Source: Panax quinquefolius
Taxonomy: Eukaryota; Streptophyta; Magnoliopsida; Apiales; Araliaceae
Assembly: GCA_020205615.1 (NCBI GenBank)
Contig: JAINUW010000304.1
Coordinates: 186,001-250,000 of the forward strand
Length of the DNA: 64,000 nt
Direction of reading: 5' to 3'
Positions within the stretch are counted from its first letter, which is position 1. Each line of letters opens with the position of its first letter. This document shows positions 30,952-42,058 of the stretch, piece by piece. The notes under the pieces were generated by a model. That model was given only the letters and a program-made list of their open reading frames with translations. It did no database searches and was not told where the DNA came from. The translations under genes and the position numbers were made by a program.

Positions 30952-31657
30952 CCCGAACGAAGTTAGCACGGGTTAGTTAATTATAAATTTTTGCGAAGTC
31001 TATAACTTATTAGATACCGGTTCTACCCATTCTTTTATCTCTCTTGCTTGCGCTCAACGTTTAAATTTGACTCCGAAGAAGTTTGGCTTTGACTTATCTG
31101 TTGAAACTCTGTTAGGAGAAACCTTCATTTCATGTGCTATCCAAGTCTTGGATGAGAGTCACAGTTTTTAAATGATATTTCTATCTTTAATAAATTTCTT
31201 TACGTATTCTCGAAGAACTTCCTAGCCTATTCCTAGAGCGTGAAACCGAATTTTGTATTGACCCCAGTACAAAACCCATTTCTAAAACCCTTAAATATTT
31301 CTTCAACCAAAACGAACATAACATGCGCCAAAGACGTTGGCTCGAGCTGTTGAAGATTACGATCGTACCATTCAATACTATCGTGGAAAAGTGAACATGG
31401 TAGCTGACGCGTTGAGTAGAAGATCGTATGCGTTTACGAGTGCGAATATAATAAACCTATGTGAAGATAACAAATATACGAGTAGAATCGACTTTAATCG
31501 ATAAAGTTAAAGTCACTCAACCTACAGACCCGGAGCTGATGAACATGAAAAAGAAGGTTCAAGAGGGCGTTATTCTAGAAGCAAGAATCGATGAAGAGAG
31601 GAAATCTCAATCCTCGATTTAATTGACCCATTTGAAATCCTCGATCGAGTAGGATCA
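30952..31657 (+). pseudogene. pol: Element C pol remnants: protease start, RT/RNase H scrap
   Basis: At about 30990-31170 the text reads YNLLDTGSTHSFISLACAQR, an aspartic protease with D-T-G, then LTPKKFGFDLSVE and a stop. At 31190-31330 a short scrap resembles the RT entry region. At 31325-31440 the end of RNase H appears ([30 protein letters not shown]). Everything between these, including the RT palm with its catalytic Asp pair and the RNase H body, is missing. The integrase zinc domain and core are missing too. Confidence 0.78.
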
Positions 31658-31894
31658 ATGGCTTATAGACTCGTTTTACAGCCAAATATGTTGCGTGTTC
31701 ATAACGTTTGTCACGTATCGATGTTACGTAAATATGTGGACGACCCGAACCACATTATTGATTTAGAACCGGACGAGATAGCGGATAATTTAACGTATGA
31801 AGATGTACCTGTTAAAATCCTGGAATATATTCTACGCTCAAAGGTTATACCTCAAGAGTTAGAATCGACGCAAAGATACTCATCATGTTTCTAG
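31658..31894 (+). pseudogene. pol: Element C integrase C-terminus with degenerate chromodomain
   Basis: A 78-codon open frame: MAYRLVLQPNMLRVHNVCHV, SMLRKYVDDPNHIIDLEPDE, then NLTYEDVPVKILEYILRSKV. The chromodomain start is recognisable, but the part with the tryptophan-rich WxxxxxEATWE motif seen in D (25058-25435) is replaced by unrelated text and a stop. Confidence 0.8.
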
Positions 31895-32782
31895 CATACC
31901 AGGTACGTACATAAATTTCGAGGGCAAAATTTCATAAGGACGGGATATTGTAAAATCCCAAATTTTACGAATAAAGAATTAATTTTCTCGAAATATTTTT
32001 TTGAATATTATGGTGTGGATTTGAGATAATGTTATAATTGTGGGTAGTATTTATAAATTTTGCAAAGTATGCAAGTTGTTGTATTATATTCGATTAATTC
32101 GGGGAATATTCGTTTTAGTAGGGAATATTCGCATAACTACGTTAGCAATCATTGGTGGACCCACAATAAAATTATTTTGGATTGAGAAAGCGATAAAAAA
32201 AATTTTATGAAAATAGCGATGGAAGTTTTATCGTTATTATCTTTGTTGAACTACCTAGTTAGTAAAAGTGCGAAGAATACGTGGTTTGCATAGTAGCACA
32301 CTACCGGTATTGATTATTGATGCTTACGTGAGAAATCACTTAGTTATACTCAATTATTACTACGAAGAATTCTTTGCATCATATCTCTCATATTATTGAT
32401 TCGATTATTGTCACAAAGATCATCGCATTATATGTTATATTATTAAATCAATAATTGAGACGACAAAGTTATTTATATTATTTAATTGCAATATTTACAA
32501 TGTCTAGAAGTTACATCAAGGAGAGGTTTGGTCACCTAATTACGCATGATAGGGAGAAATCCTTATTGGAAAGCCCCTCTTTCCTGGGAACAACCTGGTT
32601 GTTAAATATTATGAGTTATAATATTAATGATGAATAAGTTCGTGTTGATTAAAGATGAATTTGATAGTTTCATTGTGTTGGGATTATTTGTGTTAGTAGA
32701 AATCGGCATCTATTTCGATGATAATTGATGTCTGGAGGTTATATTTTTCAATCGGGTATTCGGGACACTTTTTGTGTCGGAG

Positions 32783-32918
32783 TACTATTCACGAGTTACT
32801 ATTCATGAGTTACTATTCATGAGTTACTATTCATGAGTTACTATTCAGGAGTTACTATTCACGAGTTACTATTCATGAGTTACTATTCACGAGTTACTAT
32901 TTACGAGTTACTATTCAC
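32783..32918. repeat. 14-bp TACTATTCACGAGT array, U3 of C (3' LTR)
   Basis: About ten units, about one fewer than in the 5' LTR copy. Confidence 0.9.
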
Positions 32919-33230
32919 CTGAACAATATATTTCTTTTCGGTCCAAATTATTTTTAGGTACAATATTATTCCATGAGGAGATGTGCTAATTTTTCAGACC
33001 GTTGATTGAATTTATAATAGTAAATAAATATGGATCGCTGGTTTAAAGTTTTAATAGTAAATAAATATGGATCGCTGGTTTAACGTTTTAATAGTAAAGC
33101 AATATGGATCGCTAGTTTAATGTTTTAATAGTGAATCAGTATGGACCGTTGCTTTAAATTTTAATATGGACGCGTTTAAAAGAAAATCAATCTGGACCGT
33201 TCATGAATTAGTTACTATTCAATCCATTCT

Positions 33231-33240
33231 CTTATAAATA
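33231..33240 (+). promoter_or_regulatory. TATA box of C, 3' LTR
   Basis: CTTATAAATAGAAGC; it corresponds to 28281 in the 5' LTR. Confidence 0.72.
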
Positions 33241-33424
33241 GAAGCTTATTCCTTTATTATTTCTTACGAATTCACTGAAACTCTAGAGAGAGAAATTATA
33301 GAGAGAAAGAAGAAGAGTTTTCTGCTACTTCACTACTTTTATATCCAGTTTCTTCTTTATAAGGTAAAGGGTATTATTCTTTCGTATTCATGAAGAGAAT
33401 TACTTTCTTTCAATAATTATAAGA

Positions 33425-34165
33425 GTTGTTATTCCATTCTTCATTATTATGTTGGAATAACTTTTGTTTAAGCACCAATCTGCATACATGGTGAAATTCT
33501 TCTTTATTCCATTCAAGTATTATTATGTTGGAATAACTTTTGTTATCTAAGCAATCTTGCATTCACGGTGAAATTCTTACATTATTCCATTCTTTATTAT
33601 TATATTGGAATAACTTTGTTTATGCTAATACCGCATACATGGTGAAATTCTTTTATTATTACGCCGGAATATCACATGCGTGCGTTTACGCGGGACTGGT
33701 TCCATTATTTATTATTCTGTTGGAATAACCCGTTTGTGCGGTCTATCGCATGCATGGTGATTTCTATTGTTATTCCATTATTTATTATTCCGTCGAAATA
33801 TCCTATTTGTGCGCTTTCTTTGGGACTGGTTTCATTATTTATTATTCGCAGCCGGAATATCACATGCATGTCGCTTCTGCCGGGACGGGTTCCATCATTT
33901 ATTATTCTCGTTGGAATAACTACATGCATGGATCTATCGCATGCATGGTGATTTCTGTTGTTATTCCATTCTTTATTATTCATTTGAATATCCGTCGCAG
34001 GCGCGTCATCGTGGACTGGTTAAAATCTTTATTATTACATTTGGAATATCCTATCTATGCGTTTTATGCCGGACCTAGTTCCGTATTTATAATTATGTTG
34101 GAATAACCTGCATGTGCGATCTATCACATGCCTGGTGATTTCTTTTGTTATTCCATTCTTTATTA
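33425..34165. repeat. TTATTCCA hairpin array in the 3' LTR of C
   Basis: The same unit structure as 28475-29270 and about 50 bp shorter. Many stems GTTATTCCA/TGGAATAAC are kept. Confidence 0.86.
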
Positions 34166-34876
34166 TACTCAGTTGGTTAAAGTTTTGACTTCTATACTCC
34201 ATAAAATTAGTGGAATATCCTTGATATTTGGGATTCATCCAGTATCTTTTCATGGAAATATTCTTCTGAGCATTCTTGAATTTTACTCTACAAAGAAGTA
34301 TCATGTTGACAATTTGGACGTTATTAGTTCCTGGATAAACTAATTCTTGAACTTGTTTTATTGAATTCTTATATCATTGTCATCATCCTCATGTTTATAT
34401 TTTTGAAAGTCATCTGTGGCCTGTAGTGCATAGATAGACTTGGTATGATTATGACCAGGGATTATTCGGTATAATCATAACCGTAATATTACAAATGATG
34501 TGGTAAAAGTCCTCATTAGCCCGTAGTGCATTGATGGACAGTTCTTGGCATGATCATGACCATTGATGAATACACGAATATCCTTGGCCCGTAGTGCATG
34601 GATAATTTGTGGTCGTGACCTTAATGAATATCCTTGGCCGTAGTGCATGGATGATTTGGATTATTTATTAAGCTGAGTCTTAGCGATAAAAGTGATGAAA
34701 AACGTTTTAAATCATAAAAGATAGTAGATTTTATTCTCTACTTGACTCTTTTAATGGATTGCTTATTCCGCTGCAGTTAAATTTGATTTCTATTATATTT
34801 TATCAGTTTAACATTGTTGAAGACTAATGATAATTTATCCTGCATTATCTTAGTCATAATATTTCTTACTGGGCTA

Positions 34877-34952
34877 GTTGAGTTCACCCTTTCTTTCACT
34901 GTTCTCTTCAGGAAATGAGAATATAGCTAGGACGAGTCGGGGAAAGGAGTGA
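34877..34952 (+). other. conserved short coding tail in the 3' LTR of C
   Basis: GAGTTCACCC, the tract ending CTCTTCAG, then NENIARTSRGKE and a stop. It has one replacement against the 5' copy but the same phase and stop. Confidence 0.5.
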
Positions 34953-35191
34953 CGATCCAGATAATAACATTAGTAGTCCTCACTATTCTGTTAAATAGTG
35001 TGACAATAAATGTAATGAGGACTCCTTTGAGTGTGGATATTGTCTAGATGATAATATTCCTATTAAACTCTCAGTTTATGTATTGTCATATATTACACGA
35101 CGATTGTATAATTAAGTTTGTATTTGTATTCTGTAACATGTATTTGGCGACTCAAGATGGGTGATGTATACCTATTTTTGGGGGCGTCACA

Positions 35192-35766
35192 TCTACTGAT
35201 ATTCCATTTTTGTTAATTACATGACCTAAAAATTGAACTCTCTTTAACCAAAATTCACACTTGGAAAACTTAGCATAAAGTTGTTCCTTTCGTAATATCT
35301 CCAAAATGATCCTCAAGTGTTTAGCATGCTCTTCCCGTGTTTTCGAGTATACCAAAATATCATCGATAAATACTACAACAAATTTGTCCAAGCATGGTTT
35401 AAACACTCGATTCATTAAATCCATAAATGCTGCCAGTGTATTTGTCAATCTAAAAGACATTACAAGAAACTCAGAATGTCCATAGCGTTTCCTAAACGCT
35501 GTTTTCGGCACATTCTCCTTTCTTACCTTTAATTGATGATAACTTGTTCTAAGGTCAATCTTTGAAAAGTGTTCGGCCCCTTTCAATTGGTCAAACAAAT
35601 CATCAATCCTTGGTAAAGGATACTTATTTTTAATGGTTAATTTATTTAATTCTCAATAGTCTATACATAACCTCAAAGTTATATCCTTCTTCTTTACAAA
35701 CAATACTGGTGCTCCCCAGGGTGAAACACTAGGTTGTATGTAATTTCTATCTAAGAGTTCCTATAA
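35192..35766 (-). pseudogene. pol: Element D reverse transcriptase, central part (right of C)
   Basis: The open frame to 35598 reads [52 protein letters not shown] (catalytic Asp pair kept), [14 protein letters not shown] and NKNGISVD, and is then cut by C at 35192. Upstream, 35599-35766 holds the fingers region ([30 protein letters not shown]) with at least one stop in the YRELN area. Confidence 0.85.
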
Positions 35767-36144
35767 TTATATGAGTAACTCTTTCAGTTTTACAGTTGCC
35801 ATTCTATATGGTGCCTTAGAAACTGGTGTCGTTCTTGGTGTAAGATCAATGATGAAATCAATTTCCCTATCTGGAGGTAAACCTGGTAAGTCATCCGAAA
35901 ATACATCGGGAAAATCCCTAACTAAATGTATTTGATCTATTTTTACTCCTTTCTGTTGAGTATCAACTATATAGGCCAAATATCCTAAACAACCCTTCCT
36001 AAGAAATCTTTCTGCCTGAACTATAGTCAAACATCGAGATTGCTTAGGTGAACAACTTCCATTGAACACTACCTTTGACTTCGATGCAGTTAAAAGGTTT
36101 ATAAGTTTTTGGTGACAATCAATCATCGCGTTGGGATGATACAT
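35767..36144 (-). pseudogene. pol: Element D protease end and RT start
   Basis: An open frame of 125 codons: NAMIDCHQKLINLL, SRCLTIVQAERFLRKGCLGYLAYIVD, then the RT entry (DVFSDDLPGLPPDREIDFIID, KAPYRMATVKLKELLI) and a stop. The text before NAMIDC jumps directly from DVVTGIIYINTL. The protease body with its D-S-G site, present in F at about 2300, is therefore deleted in D (roughly 90 codons missing). Confidence 0.82.
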
Positions 36145-37262
36145 TTAAAGTGTTGATATAGATGATACCTGTCACCACGTCCTGTGAAGCAACAATATCC
36201 CTCACCGACATATTAAATGTTCTCACGGTAGGTCGATTCTAAACTCCAACTACAACTACTGTTGACTGATTATTGTTATTATCCGACACTTTATTCCCCT
36301 TTCCTCCTTGGTTCTTGGGTTTGGGACAATTCTTTGAAAAATGGTCTGACGAACCATAGTTAAAACATTTATTTTTATTTGGAAGAGGACACTGTGGAGA
36401 AAGATGTCCCGATTGTCCACAATTAAAATATTTACAATGAAAACATACTCATTTATGTTTCTTTCCGTAGGTATAACAAGGTTTAACGTTATTATTATTG
36501 TTACCCATCATTTTCCCTGAGTTGTTGGAAAATGTATTATCCCATTTCCGTTTATTATTAAACCCACCTGAACTGGGTTCAGTTCTAAGTTTCCCTTTCT
36601 CATTTTGACTTTTCTTTTCCTGGTGAAATTTGGCAAGACTTTCATTTTCAATTTCAACTATAGAGGCTTTTTCGAGTATTTCCGAGAAAGTCTTTATTTG
36701 AAGTACCGATAACTTACTTCGAATCTGAGGTTTCAAACCTTCTTGGTACCTACGAGTCTTTCTAAGTTCAGTAGTCACCTAATGAGAAGCAAGCCTAGAC
36801 AGTTCATTGAACTTGGCTGTATCCTGAGTTACAATCAGGTCTCCTTGTTTGAATTCTAAAAATTTTACTTCCATATGATCTTTCAGGGATTGGGAAAAAT
36901 ATTTTTCAAAGAACAACTCTTTAAATCTATCCCAAGGAACAATTTCCATTTCTACCCGACCCTTAGTTTATTCCCACAAATAATTATCCTCACCTTTCAA
37001 GAAAAAGGTTGCAAAAGTGGTCTTTTGATTATTATTGACATTGGTTACTAGGAAAAATTTCTCTATTTCAGAAATCCAAATTTGTGCATCGATCAGGTTC
37101 TAATGTACCATTAAATCCAGGTGGTCCAACTAATTTGAAATCTTTAAAAGATGTGTTTTGTTTCATAGGTCTATTCTTAGCTTCTAACATAAGGTCTACT
37201 AACAGTTTGGTAGAATTATCTTCATTAGTCATTTCTCTTTGGGGTCTTCTGGTTGGTGGCAT
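36145..37262 (-). pseudogene. gag: Element D gag, broken
   Basis: The start is ATG 37262: MPPTRRPQREMTNED, LLVDLMLEAKNRP, SFKDFKLVGPPGFNGTLEPD. The Gag core follows at about 36780-37070 in shifting frames with several stops. The frame 36449-36778 gives RRYQEGLKPQIRSKLSVLQIKTFSEILEKASIVE and an Asn/Lys-rich linker. The knuckle region at 36300-36480 reads YFNCGQSGHLSPQC and CFNYGSSDHFSKNC, each missing one cysteine. It ends TFNMSVRDIVASQDVV. It is homologous to the gags of A, F and I. Confidence 0.83.
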
Positions 37263-37467
37263 GATTCTACATAAAACAACAACAAAAATTCACATAAGAA
37301 TTTGAATAACACAACATATTTATTTTATTTATATTTCATAAGAGTCGTACAAAATAACTTAGTAGTTTACACATACTACTAGTTTACGCATACCACAAGT
37401 TATATTACAAACTTTGAATGCTCCTTTATTCATACTAATATAGAGCATTCAATTCCTATACTATCCT
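37263..37467 (-). other. spacer between the pre-gag ORF and gag of D
   Basis: AT-rich, with a T-rich stretch on the minus strand ending TTTTATGTAG five bases before the gag ATG, another possible 3' splice site in the same place as in A and I. Confidence 0.5.
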
Positions 37468-37964
37468 CTAGAAGTAATTGATATCATCAAAGGAATCCTG
37501 GATCTTGTGGCATACCACAGATCGATCTATCAGATAAGAAGTTTTCTTCACCTCCACCGGATATCGTACTACTCGGCGCTGGAAATAATTAAAAGTGTCT
37601 CGAACACCCAGAGATAATTTAAGAAGTCTTGACTGAATTTCCTTCCTGCCCCTTTGTGTATGGTGCAGTTTTACTTTTAGTCCGTGACTATGTCCCTCTC
37701 ATGTTGTAGCATTACCTCAGCTATGTCTGCCCTAAACTTCATTTTATTAGTCTCATATTCTATTGTATTCATTAGTTATGCCACTGGTTCATCATGTTCA
37801 TCAATTCTCATTAATTGTCCTGCTACTGGATCTTCCTCTTCCTCGACATCTAGCAGTTGTTGATCATGAAACAATTCTTCATCCTCTGCATCACTAGCTA
37901 TAAATGACTCAATTTGTGGTGGATTGTTTACTATCGCCATTTCTTCAGCACTGGAGTTGGTCAT
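37468..37964 (-). pseudogene. pre-gag ORF of element D, broken
   Basis: It opens at ATG 37964 (MTNSSAEEMAIVNNPP), acidic (SDAEDEELFHDQQLLDVEEEEDP), with a stop at 37776 after 62 codons. The same frame continues MNTIEYETNKMKFRADIAEVM, LQHERDIVTD. After a shift it ends DTFNYFQRRVVRYPVEVKKTSYLIDRSV.. with a stop at 37468. The acidic start, helical middle and closing block (RYP..V, SY.IDR) follow the ORF of A at 15197-15951. The product is unknown. It is shorter than the A version by about 85 codons. Confidence 0.58.
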
Positions 37965-38105
37965 CTATAAAAGTAAACTCCTTAATACTAGTATAAAATT
38001 TTCATAACATAATATTTTTAAAGTTATATTTTAAGTGTACTTAAAATTTTTACAGACTAAAAGACTATATACAATGATTTCTCTTCCTTATATCTATAGC
38101 CTTGA

Positions 38106-38122
38106 GGCTTTGATACCAAAAT
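38106..38122 (-). other. primer binding site of D
   Basis: The minus strand reads ATTTTGGTATCAAAGCC directly after the LTR end GGGGGCGTTACA; an initiator-Met-type site. Confidence 0.85.
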
Positions 38123-39095
38123 TGTAACGCCCCCATATCTATACTCCCATGGCATCCTATATGGTGTTTACAATGAATCATTATAATGCATTTAAATCTA
38201 TACACCCATGGTATCTGATTATAAACTTATATTAATTTTAGGGACTATTAGATATAATTCCCATACATCCAAGATTCACAGTATCCCATAACAGAAAACA
38301 ATTCCCAAAAGAACTATTAATGTGTTTGGATACCCTCACTTGGATATATGAACTGTATCTGTGAATAGAATCTATCTATCCGATATTCAGAGTACCAGTA
38401 ATAACATGAACAATCCATATTACCAATACCGTTACCCAGATGTATAGTCTATGCCATGCAAATTTATACTATCGTATCGATAGTAACTATCTATCCAAAA
38501 TCCAGAGTATTAATAATAACATGAACATTCCATGCTATCAATACCCTCACTTAGATAAGTAGTTCCCAAGGATCTCAAACTAGATTTGAAGAATTCTTAA
38601 TTACATCTATATATGTAAGAAAACACGATTGCAGAATTTAAATATTATATATATATATATATTAAGGTTCGATTACATGATTCTCACCAAGAGTTTCTTA
38701 TTACAAGGTATTCAACTAGACATAAATATAACCTAGTCTAGCAGGGACGCTTCCCTTTATCTACTCCAGATGTTCCAGGGTTACCATCTAATACTGCAAA
38801 GGAAATAATTTGCAAGGGTGAGCTATAACATACTCAGCAAGTTTTATGTTTATAACAATATATGATTTGGAAGAAGTATAACAATTCAAAATTTGACTGA
38901 TAATTGTTACCATTTTTTGGATTTCTCTTTCAACCATTTCTGGATTTTTATTTATGTCAGTCACATAGACTTAGAAACTTTGTTTAGATATGAGATAGGG
39001 AATCAGCATATTTAACATCCTAGGAGTATGCATCTCATCCTACCAGTGCTCAAATGCACCCAAATTAATGTCAATATATTATCGACCGAATATTG
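38123..39095 (-). repeat. 5' LTR of D, which is also the left arm of a large inverted repeat
   Basis: It begins TGTAACGCCCCCATATC, matches the 3' LTR of D for ~430 bp and then departs from it. From 38123 to about 39095 it matches the reverse complement of 40215-41180 closely. On the minus strand 38738-38824 carries the conserved coding tail (SPLQIISFAVLDGNPGTSGV.. ending KGKRPC). A TA run is at about 38645-38662. Confidence 0.75.
38738..38824 (-). other. conserved short coding tail in the 5' LTR of D
   Basis: AGCTCACCCTTGC, a T-rich tract ending CTTTGCAG, then phase-2 LDGNPGTSGVDKGKRPC and a stop. The right arm of the inverted repeat carries the same text on the plus strand (40465-40560), with its stop mutated. 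Confidence 0.52.
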
Positions 39096-40214
39096 ATTCA
39101 TTACGGAATACTCAACTTCAGTATAAGATGTCTTACCAAAATAATTTGGTTTGACATAACAGTTTATGCTCAATAAATAATATCATATGAATAAATAATT
39201 TATTTCTTAGTTATGTTGAAGCTATAGCAATAACCTTTCAATAAGAGGTAATTCAAATGTAGGTGTAGTATATCATATCAATAGCATATCAAGATAAAAA
39301 TCTTATTTAATGAATAAACAAGGTTTGAGAAATTTGCGTAAGTAGTTAGGGTTTAAGAAAACTTGCCTGAGCGTAGATCAGTTAAGTTATGCTACTTGAT
39401 TCGCTTAATAAACACCTGCGATGTTCATTCATATAAATCTATCATGTTAGTATTGATAACAATACTCAAATACAACATTTACATAAGTCTGGGTTAGATT
39501 TGATTGAGTTTTGATGTTTAATGTCTTTACCGAATATTAGATAAGTTTCTAAATCAACTAAATTTTATTTATAACCTTTATTATTTATTTAGATAATTTA
39601 TATATCCATTATAATAATTTTCATAAGCTTATAATAATTTTTAAGTATTTATTTATTCTTTAAATGATTTTTAAATCATGTATTTCTATTGTTAAATATT
39701 TAATATTTACTTAGAAGTTTACAAAAAACTTTGTTTATTATTTTAAATAATTTATATTTACTTATTATGATTTTTATATCATTAATATTATTTTTTAATA
39801 ATTATTTAGTATTTATAAGTAATTATTCTAATTACTTCATTATTAAATTAATTATTAATAATATTCAATTAAAATAAAATATTTATTGTATTTATGTACA
39901 AATTTCAGAAATTAATTATAATAATTTATTATAATTTTTAAAACTATTTTTGGTATTTATTTATATTTATTATTAATTATTTCTAATTTTATAATTTAAT
40001 TTCTAAAAAAAAAAATTGTCTGTCGTTAACGCCCTATAGTGATAAGAAGTGTCACTATAGGTGTTCTTGAGCTTTTGGGATTCCGGCTAGTCATGGTTGA
40101 GAGACCAGTTTGACCTTAATCTATCTCACTATTGTTTATGATTATGGGTTTGACCAAGTGTTGGTGTTATAGTACTCATTCAGTAGTACAACATAAGCCT
40201 TATTGTCATTATTC
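39096..40214. other. loop of the inverted repeat, no gene
   Basis: Extremely AT-rich (39500-40010 has long TTTAATTATT-type runs), ending in an A run before TTGTCTGTCGTTAACGCC at 40014. I see no coding frame and no known motif except the short inverted repeat around 40045. Confidence 0.5.
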
Positions 40215-41180
40215 GGTCAATAATATATTAACATTAATTTGGGTGCATTTGAGCACTGGTAGGATGTGATGCTTACTCCTAGGATGTTGAATAGGCTGAT
40301 CCCCTATCTCATATCTAAACAAAGTTTCTAAGTCTGTGTGACTGACAGAATTAAAAATCCAGAAATGGTTGAAAAAGAAATCCAGAAAATAGCAACAACG
40401 ATCAATCAAATTTTGAATTGTTATACTTCTTCAAAATCATATATTGTTATAAACATAAAACCTGTTGAGCATGTCATAGCTCACCCTTGCAAATTATTCC
40501 CTTTGCAGTATTAGATGGTAACCCTGGAACATCTAGAGTAGACAAAGGGAAGCGTCCGTACTACACTAGGTTATATTTATGTCTAGTTGAATACCTTGTA
40601 ATAAGAAACTCTTGGTGAGAATCATGTAATCGAACCTTATATATATATATATATAGCATATTTAAATTTCGCAACCGTGTTTTCTTACATATATAGATGT
40701 AATTAAGAATTCTTCAAATCTAGTTTGAGATCCTTGGGAACTATTTATCCAAGTGAGGGTATTGATAGCATAGACTGTTCATGTTGTTATTAATACTTTG
40801 GATTTTGGATAGATAGTTACTATCGATACGATAATATAAATTCGCATGGCATAGACTATACATCTGGGTGAGGGTATTGGTAATATGGACTGTTTAGGTT
40901 ATTACTGGTACTCTAAATTTTGGATAGATAGATTCCATTCACAGATACAGTTCATATATCCAAGTGAGGGTATCCAAACACAGTAATAGTTCTTTTGGGA
41001 ATTGTTTTCTGTTATGGGATACTGTGAATCTTGGATCTATGGGAATTATATATGATAGTCCCTCAAATTAATATAAGTTTATAATCAGATACCATGAGTG
41101 TATAGATTTAAATGCATTATATTGATTCGTTGTAAACACCATATCGGATACCATGGGAGTATAGATATGGGGGCGTTACA

Positions 41181-42058
41181 TTCACACTGAATAACATTCC
41201 AAGGACGAAAGAGTAAAATTCTACCAAAGGTTCAATAAAATTCAATTGATTAAGAAGAACTATCAAGACTACAATAATATTCAACAAAGTGGGATATTCC
41301 CAGATTTCATGCTAAGTGATCACAAATGGATCAAGAATTACTCTAGGAATCATCAGTAATTAAAGTTGAATTACCACGACAATATAAGTTAGTAATAAAA
41401 ATTAATTATACTCTTCTGCAAGTACATGAAGTGATCAGCTCCATTGTACCGTATATTATGTATAATACTCAAACATAGTGATCATGGGTCATTTTACGAT
41501 AATAAAGTTCCCCCTTTTATAAGGGTTGTTCTTCTCAGTCTTACATCATGAGTCCGTACCATGACAATATGGTTTGGATTAAATTCAAAGAAGTGCTATA
41601 AATTTATCATATAATATCAATGTTGATCTAGCCAAAGTAAATGACATAAATCAACTCATAATAAATAGAACGTTTCATGCTTTATCAAATATTAGTCTCA
41701 CCAAAACAAATAGCTGAGATACAGCTCATAAATAGTTCATGGATAAAAGAACTTTAAATTATTTCACAGTTCAAGTAATAGATCAAGAAATCAGATGCAC
41801 TAGGTGTGAATAACAATAATCATTATGGATGTGAATAACTAACAATAATTATCCACTAATCATGCTTTGAAAAAATAATAACTTGAGTTTTAGTTAGAGA
41901 ACTTGCCTATTCGACGAGCTACGACTAACTAGCTTTAATTAAAAATCTTTGATCGACCTAGCATTGACAATGTTGGTTTACTAATTAGTAATACGTACAA
42001 TTGTACGTCTATACGCTTACTTATGCTATTATCTAGCAAATAATTCAATCACAATGTA
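41181..42058 (-). mobile_element. Gypsy LTR, probably the continuation of J
   Basis: The block order follows LTR A: a CCCCCTTTTATAAGGG region (41508-41525), TATGGTTTGGATTAAATTC (41569-41587), and AACTTGCC (41900). This suggests the part of J that lies behind D. The joint at 41180/41181 shows no duplication. It ends at 42058, where K starts. No genes. Confidence 0.4.

Larger units (their letters stand above)
26987..35191 (+). mobile_element. Ty3/Gypsy element C, internally deleted, in the RT of D
   Basis: This 8.2-kb element has 3.3- and 3.2-kb LTRs but an internal region of only 1.64 kb (30305-31948), against 5 kb or more in a full Gypsy element. It keeps a primer site, a gag fragment, a protease start, a scrap of RT/RNase H, an integrase end and a polypurine-like tract (CATAAGGACGGGATAT before 31949). 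These pieces are in normal order and are joined by deletions. LTR ends and near-perfect target duplication are intact, so it transposed as a unit. It must have relied on enzymes supplied by other copies if the deletions came first. Confidence 0.9.
31949..35191 (+). repeat. 3' LTR of element C (3.2 kb)
   Basis: It starts TGTAAAATCCC and ends GGGGGCGTCACA. It matches the 5' LTR with scattered changes and small length differences in the arrays: 14-bp array 32783-32918, 37-bp array about 33000-33200, TATA at 33231-33240, hairpin array about 33425-34165, coding tail 34877-34952. The right target copy TCTAC is at 35192-35196. Confidence 0.92.
23054..39095 (-). mobile_element. Ty3/Gypsy element D (chromodomain-type), interrupted by C
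   Basis: Order on the minus strand: 5' LTR (ending at 38123), primer site, pre-gag ORF (37964-37468), gag (37262 to about 36190), RT (36144-35192, resuming 26986-26691), RNase H and integrase (26690-25436), chromodomain (25435-25058), polypurine tract and 3' LTR. The protease body is missing and the integrase C-terminal region has an internal deletion. C (26987-35191) sits in the RT between GISVD and LTKIE. The right border is uncertain because the 5' LTR matches the 3' LTR over only ~430 bp and then enters a 3-kb inverted repeat. I see no clean target duplication for D. Confidence 0.8.
38123..41180. repeat. 3.06-kb inverted repeat with ~970-bp arms
   Basis: The left arm 38123-39095 and right arm 40215-41180 are reverse complements. 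Both outer ends are LTR ends (TGTAACGCCCCC and GGGGGCGTTACA). The middle (39096-40214) is AT-rich, with weak leftover similarity between its two flanks and no gene. It contains a perfect short inverted repeat, CCTATAGTGA/TCACTATAGG, at about 40032-40060. No 5-bp duplication flanks the whole (AAAAT against TTCAC). It could be two head-to-head LTRs or a foldback structure. Confidence 0.8.

Noticed and set aside
38123..41180. DNA transposon with terminal inverted repeats
   Set aside because: Outer ends are LTR ends, the left arm adjoins a primer site, no target duplication flanks it, and no transposase text is seen.
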